DNA from: Bacteroidaceae bacterium | GTDB lineage: Bacteria; Bacteroidota; Bacteroidia; Bacteroidales; Bacteroidaceae | Direction of reading: 5' to 3' | NCBI GenBank assembly: GCA_017615125.1 | Contig: JAGAAS010000028.1 | Span: forward strand, 52,244-116,243 | DNA length: 64,000 nt | Shown: positions 59,101 through 64,000 of the stretch, one piece after another | Layout of the letters: the number at the start of each line of letters is the position of its first letter | How positions within the stretch are numbered: position 1 is the first letter of the stretch | Translations under genes and position numbers: made by a program | The notes under the pieces: model-generated | Databases searched by the model: none | What the model saw: only the letters and a program-made list of their open reading frames with translations | Told to the model about the DNA's origin: nothing

Positions 59101-62100
59101 AGAGTGCAACGCCTGTGCGCGTAGAGCGCTGTCCGTCGAAGTAGAATGTGAGCGTGTTGTCGTTAGAAGTATAGACGGCATATATCTCGGCTCCCGTCAG
59201 GTAGCCTACGAAGCCGTCAACGCCGTCGATGAAGGCATATTCCTTGTCGGTATGACTCGCGTCATATGTCGTGCCGTTGCCGCCCACAAGACTGCTACAC
59301 GAATCGAACATGCGATCGGAGTCGGCTACGCCACTCACGTCCCAACCCTCGCCAACAAAGATGGTTCTGAGATTGTTGCTGTTGAAGAACATGCAGTTCA
59401 TGTCGGTCACATTGTGCGTGTCGAAGTGGCTCAGGTCAAGAGATGTGAGACTGCTGCAGATTCCGAACATGCAGCTCATGTTCGTCACTTCGCTGGTGTT
59501 GAGGTTCTCAATGCCGTTGATGGTGAGCAGGTTGCTGAGGGTATAGAACCAGTTGTCGGTGTTAAAGGGGCGGACCTTGGCGAACGAGGGGTCGAAGGTC
59601 ACCGTCTCTATGTATGAAGAATAGCCAATCCAGTTTGGATAATCATGTTCCTTGTTCAGGTCAAACTTAAGGCCCGAGCGCGAATCCCTCTTGTCATCTG
59701 CGTAGAAGGTGAGCATTTTGTCGCTAGAGTTAAAGACGGCATAGGGTTTGTTCGAGAAGACGCCAGGATTGCTGGTGCCGCCGTCGACATGGGCAAAGAT
59801 GTAGTCGTCAAAGAAAAAGTCCTCCTGAGTGTATGTATAGTGTGAGCCCTTTTCTCCCACCAACTTGGTGTCGTTGGTAAACATCATCATCTTGTCGTAA
59901 CAGTTGCTCAAGTCCCAGTCGTTAGCATAAATGGTGGTAAGCGAAGGGCAGTTGGCAAAGATACCCATTGCTCGCTCGAGGCTGTCGGTAGTAAAGCCAG
60001 TGACGTCAATGACAACTAGCGAAGAACAGCCGTCGAACATGCTCGACATGTCTCTTACTCTACAGGTATTGAAGTGGCTCAGATCTATACTCTTCAAGGA
60101 GGTGCATCGGGCGAACATGGAGGACATTTCCATTACGTTTTCCGTTTCAAAGCCACTCAGATCGATGCTTGTCATAGCTTTACAACTATTGAACATCCTA
60201 TCCATATCCTTCACTGAACTGGTTTTGAAATTGTCTCCAAATATAATGTTCGTGAGGTTCTCGCATTGGAAAAACATGCTCTCCATGCTGGTCACATTAG
60301 CTGTACTGAAGTAGGACAAATCAAGGGTCCTCAGCTGTTTGCAATTGCCGAACATGCTATACATATACTTTGCCTTCTGTGTGTCGAAGGTGCTCACGTC
60401 AAGGCTCTGCAGGTTCTCGCATCCATAGAACATCTGGGAAAACTCCTCCACGTTGGATGTGTTCAGATGACTTACATCAAGACTTGTCAGGCTCTTGCAC
60501 CAACTAAACATATTGGACATCTTCATCACATTGGATGTGTTGAAATTCGTTACATCAAGGCTCGTCAAGCTTTCGCAACCACGGAACAGGTCCATCATGT
60601 TGGTACAGTTGCCAGTATCCCAATTCGTCACATCAAGACTGGTCAATGAGGAGCAGTACTGAAATGTGCCGTAGAGTTCCAGCATGTTAGAGACATCGAA
60701 ACCGCTTACATCGAGCGATGTGAGCGACGAGCAACCGCTGAAAGTACAAACCAGGCTTTGCAGGCCTGAGGTGGTGAAGTGGCTCACGTCGAGGCTTGTC
60801 AGGCTGTTGCAGCCGTCAAACATGTAGTCCATCCCATTGATGCCCAGATGACTGGTGTCGAAGTGGCTCACGTCGAGGCTTGTCAGGTTAGAGCAGCCTA
60901 AAAACATGGCATTCATGCTAACTGTCTTCTGGGTGTCGAAGCCAGAGACGTCGAGTGCTGTCAGCTCTTGGCAACTGGCGAACAAGCCGTGCATGTTCGT
61001 CACATTATGGGTGTCCCATCCGCTCACGTCGAGCGACTCTACAACGTAGCAGCTGTTGAACAAATCGCCCATGTTCGTCACGCTGCTGGTATCCCAGTTA
61101 CCCACGTTGAGGTATTTCACTTTCTGGCAGTTCTGGAACATCGAGCCCATGTCTGTAACCTTTCTGGTGTCGAAGCCACTCACGTCGAGGTAGATGAGAT
61201 TATTACATCCTTCGAACATCCCGCTCATATTGGTCACCTCGCTGGTGTTAAGGTACTGTATGCCGTTGATGGCCTCTATGTTTTCCATATAGGAGAACCA
61301 ACAGTAGGTGCTTGTGGGACGTGCGTTGGCAAACGACGGGTCGAACGTCACGTTCGACGCGCCGGTAAGCCATTCAGGGCGGTTGTATCCTGTGTTCAGG
61401 TTGTAGCTGACGCCCGGGCGGGAAGAGCGCTTCGCGTCGTAGTAGAACGTGAGCGCTTCGCTGTCGTAAGCGACATAAGCTTCGCGTGCCGAGGCATTGG
61501 TGAGGTAGCCCGGATTGGATGTTCCACCGTCCACGCGGGCATAGGCCTTGTCGGTGTAGCTTGGGTTGTATGCCGTCCCGGCACCTCCCACAAGGTTGGT
61601 GCAGCCGGAGAACATTTCCGAATGTGAATTCAGGTGGCTCATATCCCAGCTGGAACCTACATAGATGGTCTCCAAAGCTCCGCAACCACGGAACATACTT
61701 GAAGTATCTACAACTTTAGGGGTATTGAAGCTGCTAAGGTCGAGGCTCGTGAGAGCGCTGCAGCCGTAAAACATATATCCTAAGGCCAACACTTTGCTGG
61801 TATCGAAGTTGCTAAGGTCGATACTGGTGAGACTCGAGCATTGGTAAAACATCATCGCCATATGGTCCACCTCGCTGGTGTTGAGATATTGGATTCCGTT
61901 GACGTCAGTCAGGTTCGTCATCCCGCGGAACCAATTGCGCATGCTTTGGGGACGATAGTCGGCAAACGACGGGTCGAATAACACGTGGGAGACAGACGCT
62001 CTGAACGACTGGTTGTACCCGAGAGGATTGGAGGCGGTTTCATCAATGAGGATTGTTTCGCCCTGCTGCAGCGATCGGTTGATATCGTAGTAGAAGGTAA

Positions 62101-63580
62101 AGCCGCCATTGCCGGAGGTGTAGACAGCATAGGCTTCGGGCCTCATTGTCAGGTATCCGGGTTGGCCGTTTCTGTCGATGCGGGCGTAGGCCTTACCGAG
62201 ATATGCGGTGTTGTACGCTGTCCCGTTGCCGCCCACGAGGTTGGTGCACCCGGAGAACATGCTGACCGAGACCGTCACGGCCGCCGTGCTCCAGTTGGTA
62301 TTGACGTAGATGGTGGTGAGTTTAGGGCAATCATTAAACATCACTCCCATTCTTGTTACCTTCGCTGTGTTCCACCCCGTCAGGTCAAGGCTGGTAAGAT
62401 TATGGCAACTCTGGAACATCCCATCCATATTGGTTACGTTCGATGTGTCCCAGCTGCTCAGGTCGAGGGTTGTTAATCCGTAGCAGTTCTGGAACATGAA
62501 GCGCATGTCGGTGACGGCAGAGGTGTTCAGGTTGCCAATGCCGTTAATGGTAGAAAGACTACTGAGGCTTCCAAACCACATGTATGCAGTCGTGGGACGC
62601 GCATTGGCAAACGATTCATCGAAAACAACTTTTTGGATGTTATTGCCTAGACCTTTCCATTCAGGATCTCTGGCGCTCGTGTTCAGATTATAGATGGTGC
62701 CTGTTTTGGCGTTTGCATTCCCGTCGTCGTAGAAGGTAAGGGTCTTGTTGGAAGAGGTGTACACGGTGTAGGGGACGCGCGTGAAATAGCCGGGATTGCT
62801 GGTACCGCCGTCCACATGGGCATAGTCGATTCCTACGTAATCTTGATTATAGGTAGTGCCTTCCCCGCCCACCAATTGTGCGCAAGAGGCAAACACCGAC
62901 CCCCCTTGTGTTACTTTTGCTGTAGACCAGCCGTGTCCGACATAGATGGTAGTGAGGTTGGTGCAACGGGCGAACATATTCGACATATTCGTCACCTCAC
63001 TTGTATTGAATGTGCGAATGTCGAGGGTCGTCAGACCAGAGCAACCGTAGAACATCGAATACATGACCGTCACCTTCTCTGTGTTGAAGTTACTCAGATC
63101 AAGACTTGTCAGGCCAGAGAGACTGTGAAACATAGCCTGCATGTTGGTAACATTGCGGGTGTCGAAGGTCGTCACGTCGAGGCTCGTCAATTTGCTGCAG
63201 TTGGAGAACATTATATACATGCTCGTCACCTGGCTGGTGTTGAGTTTGTCGAGATTCGTGATGCTGGTCAGGTTTTTCATACCGCGAAACCAACTTCTTG
63301 TACTTGTGGGACGTGCCGAAGAAAAAGAGTCGTCGAACACCACAGAGGTGACGTTGGCATTTATGCTGTTGTACCATCCAGGGTCATCGGTACCCGTGTT
63401 CAGGTCATAGACGGCTTCGTTCGGGTTGCTTTCGTGCGTGCCGCGATTACTGTCATAGTAGAACGTCAGCGTGGTGTTGCTTGACGTGTACACAGCATAG
63501 GCTTCTGCTGCCGACATCCTGGCTGCGCCTAGTAGGATGAGGGCGAGCAGGAAGAGGATTCTTTGAATAAACTTTTTCAT
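56114..63580 (-). CDS. Giant BspA-like surface protein: nine DUF285-type repeat modules and dockerin-like C terminus
   Basis: 2488 residues. The signal peptide KKFIQRILFLLALILLGAA is cut near residue 24. Nine modules each open with a strand block like YAVYTSSNTTLTFYYD, carry 24-25-residue repeats such as LNTSEVTNMSGMFEGCNNLI, and close with AHVDGGTSNPGYLT-type sequence. Approximate module starts are residues 27, 269, 480, 697, 1277, 1464, 1785, 2022 and 2237. The fourth module (697-1277) is about two and a half times longer than the others. The end (from about 2430) has two dockerin-like loops, GDVNGDGTVNVADVTMLVSM and ANVNGDTDVNVADVTALVSI. BspA-type repeats form beta-solenoids that bind host or matrix proteins; the ligand here is unknown. 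It has its own strong promoter and is monocistronic. Confidence 0.92.
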   Translation of the reverse strand: MKKFIQRILFLLALILLGAARMSAAEAYAVYTSSNTTLTFYYDSNRGTHESNPNEAVYDLNTGTDDPGWYNSINANVTSVVFDDSFSSARPTSTRSWFRGMKNLTSITNLDKLNTSQVTSMYIMFSNCSKLTSLDVTTFDTRNVTNMQAMFHSLSGLTSLDLSNFNTEKVTVMYSMFYGCSGLTTLDIRTFNTSEVTNMSNMFARCTNLTTIYVGHGWSTAKVTQGGSVFASCAQLVGGEGTTYNQDYVGIDYAHVDGGTSNPGYFTRVPYTVYTSSNKTLTFYDDGNANAKTGTIYNLNTSARDPEWKGLGNNIQKVVFDESFANARPTTAYMWFGSLSSLSTINGIGNLNTSAVTDMRFMFQNCYGLTTLDLSSWDTSNVTNMDGMFQSCHNLTSLDLTGWNTAKVTRMGVMFNDCPKLTTIYVNTNWSTAAVTVSVSMFSGCTNLVGGNGTAYNTAYLGKAYARIDRNGQPGYLTMRPEAYAVYTSGNGGFTFYYDINRSLQQGETILIDETASNPLGYNQSFRASVSHVLFDPSFADYRPQSMRNWFRGMTNLTDVNGIQYLNTSEVDHMAMMFYQCSSLTSIDLSNFDTSKVLALGYMFYGCSALTSLDLSSFNTPKVVDTSSMFRGCGALETIYVGSSWDMSHLNSHSEMFSGCTNLVGGAGTAYNPSYTDKAYARVDGGTSNPGYLTNASAREAYVAYDSEALTFYYDAKRSSRPGVSYNLNTGYNRPEWLTGASNVTFDPSFANARPTSTYCWFSYMENIEAINGIQYLNTSEVTNMSGMFEGCNNLIYLDVSGFDTRKVTDMGSMFQNCQKVKYLNVGNWDTSSVTNMGDLFNSCYVVESLDVSGWDTHNVTNMHGLFASCQELTALDVSGFDTQKTVSMNAMFLGCSNLTSLDVSHFDTSHLGINGMDYMFDGCNSLTSLDVSHFTTSGLQSLVCTFSGCSSLTSLDVSGFDVSNMLELYGTFQYCSSLTSLDVTNWDTGNCTNMMDLFRGCESLTSLDVTNFNTSNVMKMSNMFSWCKSLTSLDVSHLNTSNVEEFSQMFYGCENLQSLDVSTFDTQKAKYMYSMFGNCKQLRTLDLSYFSTANVTSMESMFFQCENLTNIIFGDNFKTSSVKDMDRMFNSCKAMTSIDLSGFETENVMEMSSMFARCTSLKSIDLSHFNTCRVRDMSSMFDGCSSLVVIDVTGFTTDSLERAMGIFANCPSLTTIYANDWDLSNCYDKMMMFTNDTKLVGEKGSHYTYTQEDFFFDDYIFAHVDGGTSNPGVFSNKPYAVFNSSDKMLTFYADDKRDSRSGLKFDLNKEHDYPNWIGYSSYIETVTFDPSFAKVRPFNTDNWFYTLSNLLTINGIENLNTSEVTNMSCMFGICSSLTSLDLSHFDTHNVTDMNCMFFNSNNLRTIFVGEGWDVSGVADSDRMFDSCSSLVGGNGTTYDASHTDKEYAFIDGVDGFVGYLTGAEIYAVYTSNDNTLTFYFDGQRSTRTGVALLPHSQTSGSDYPEWHDWYYNIHHAVFDPSFAQARPQRTDYWFLDMVNLEDISGLKYLNTSEVMSMSNMFYSCSKLESLDVSGFDTSFAMNLGGMFGYCSSLTSIDVSNFDMSHVTNATSMFFGCSSLTTIKGINEWNTPVLERTGGMFGQCSSLTTLDLSGLDTNNVEDIVQMFFGCSSLTSLKLNNWNTQNIRSMQMAFSDCSSLTTLDLSGWDTQLVTNMEGMFLQCTSLRTIYAGDGWITSSVTSDDNMFYGCTSLVGGAGTTFSSSHVDKSYARVDGGTSNPGYLTLRQAYACLNSETNTLTFCYDDQRSSRPGIKYDLGTEELPTWWGVANYVATRVVFEPSFADARPTCLSYWFFGMSITEVEGIEYLNTSQVTNMMYMFSECSQLQSLDVSGFDVSRVEDMYGLFNNCSQLETVDVSAWNTENVEEMQQVFYGCSSMTVIDLENWSTANTNSAARMFEGCTNLTTIYVSDKWTITAGFNDMFTDCTSLVGGAGTAFDASHVDGSYAHVDGGTENPGYLTIKPQMYAVFFGTDGSLTFYYDTMKATRRGIVYELNKGTENPGWQTDGTCEQVRYVTFDYSFIEARPTTMYCWFAGMTQLRSVNNVNILNTSAVTDMSSAFMRCTSLTRLILSSWNTENVTSMRSMFQECTGLEELNISGWNTENVTDMITMFTSCSALTTIWIGPGWSTASQMWLDNRMFSGCTSLVGGAGTVYDPNHINDTYAHVDGGVDNPGYLSMKSYAVYDYDTMTLTFYCDGLDNYNSHSGTIFELNKDMNNPGWIWYLEVEKVVFDPSFVNARPNTTYMWFYGMTNLSEIIGMEYLNTSEVENMISMFEGCSSLETIDISSFTTGKLKWITQMFNQCTNLTTIYASEGWTLQNAAGEQVIGSLIFGADEKLKGGAGTMYSGEHNDESYAHIDGGTANPGYFSEKPAFLKGDVNGDGTVNVADVTMLVSMILGNMPVNAAANVNGDTDVNVADVTALVSIILGQ

Positions 63581-63675
63581 GGGTGTTTTATGGTTTTTTA
63601 TGGTTTGTCATTCGCGTTCACAGGCTGTAGAGGGAAGCATTTTCGTGCACGTGCACCTATTCCCTATATTTTATA

Positions 63676-63706
63676 CAAAGGTACGAAAAGAATTTGGAAT
63701 GTGCAA
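63676..63706 (-). promoter_or_regulatory. Promoter of the giant BspA-like gene
   Basis: On the minus strand TTG (63704-63706) and TACCTTTG (63676-63683) with 20-bp spacing, giving a leader of roughly 90 nt before ATG 63580. Confidence 0.78.
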
Positions 63707-63911
63707 ATTTTCAGCCCGTTTTTTTTCGTGTCTTCATGAACTTTTTTTCGATGTTTATCGCCTTGCGGCAAACGGCCCGCTCAGCCGATGCTCGTAGACG
63801 CTCTGTTTCCTCTCGCGGGAGCAGGGGTTTTTGCCTGATTGCCCCAAGAATCTGACCCACAGCGCGATAAAAGAAAGTGGGAAAAAAGTGGGAAAAAAGT
63901 CCGTTTTTCGT

Positions 63912-63942
63912 TTGGAGATATCACGCCTTTTTCGTACCTTTG
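63912..63942 (+). promoter_or_regulatory. Promoter reading out of the window
   Basis: TTG 63912-63914 and TACCTTTG 63935-63942 with 20-bp spacing. The start codon of the controlled gene lies beyond 64000. Between this promoter and the divergent one at 63676-63706 no gene is seen, only an AGTGGGAAAA tandem pair at about 63877-63898. Confidence 0.7.
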
Positions 63943-64000
63943 CAGAAGTCCAGTGGGACTAAATTCGGCTTCATCCCTCGCGACTTGGGAAAGCAGGAAG

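Noticed and set aside
63877-63898. AGTGGGAAAA tandem pair as replication-origin or DnaA-box DNA
   Set aside because: Only two short copies without DnaA-box consensus; they lie beside ordinary promoters.
1-64000. CRISPR array
   Set aside because: No regularly spaced direct repeats with unique spacers were found. The tandem repeats seen are the 7-nt tract in a coding region and protein-level modules of the BspA-like gene.

Overview
The window comes from a member of the Bacteroidales, most likely the Prevotellaceae. Many genes carry Bacteroidota-type promoters (TTG, about 19-21 bp, then TAnnTTTG), and Shine-Dalgarno sequences are weak or absent. Surface proteins end in a type IX secretion (T9SS) sorting domain, in dockerin-like repeats, or in the short 'GIYI..GKK' type tail. 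Arginine is made by the pathway that uses an N-succinylornithine-type carbamoyltransferase. Standard genetic code applies: genes end in TAA, TAG and TGA.

Layout. 1-5 kb: the tail of a dockerin-ended surface protein, tRNA-Lys, tdk, rsmI, a coiled-coil lipoprotein and a HAD phosphatase. 5.2-15.6 kb: a TPR/membrane/HTH regulator whose signal peptide is encoded by a 7-nt tandem repeat. It is followed by a five-gene operon (small membrane protein, DUF3244 protein, S74-domain protein with T9SS signal, gingipain-like C25 protease, leucine-rich-repeat protein). 16-20.5 kb: three exported redox or sugar proteins: a Tat lipoprotein TIM barrel, a Tat Gfo/Idh/MocA oxidoreductase, and a tetraheme NapC/NrfH-like cytochrome fused to a SUMF1 domain. 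20.5-24.4 kb: a secreted nuclease, an outer-membrane barrel and an acyltransferase. 24.5-37.7 kb: a carbohydrate-active gene set (GH5-GH43 fusion, CE7-type esterase, GH29, GH127, GH16) with an exported flavodoxin/DUF362 pair inside it and no SusC/SusD pair. The esterase gene lies between 55-bp inverted repeats. 38.2-40.8 kb: a small accessory island (truncated lipoprotein, Vat-like acetyltransferase, alpha/beta hydrolase, P-loop kinase, orphan). 40.8-45.6 kb: PlsC-like acyltransferase, bile-acid-type symporter, ackA and pta. 46-54.5 kb: a complete arginine cluster, GNAT-argG-argC-argD-argF'-argB-argE-argH. 54.6-63.6 kb: an M24 aminopeptidase and a 2488-residue BspA-like surface protein with nine modules and a dockerin-like end.

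Most notable observations. argG is interrupted by an in-frame TAG, followed by 37 further in-frame codons that still read as ArgG. The 18 nt spanning that stop recur exactly in three intergenic members of a dispersed repeat family. A cytochrome-SUMF1 fusion sits with two Tat-exported sugar enzymes and suggests an envelope sugar-redox system. A roughly 120-bp tandem-promoter cassette occurs upstream of two unrelated genes. The TPR regulator carries a heptamer tract capable of frame slippage.
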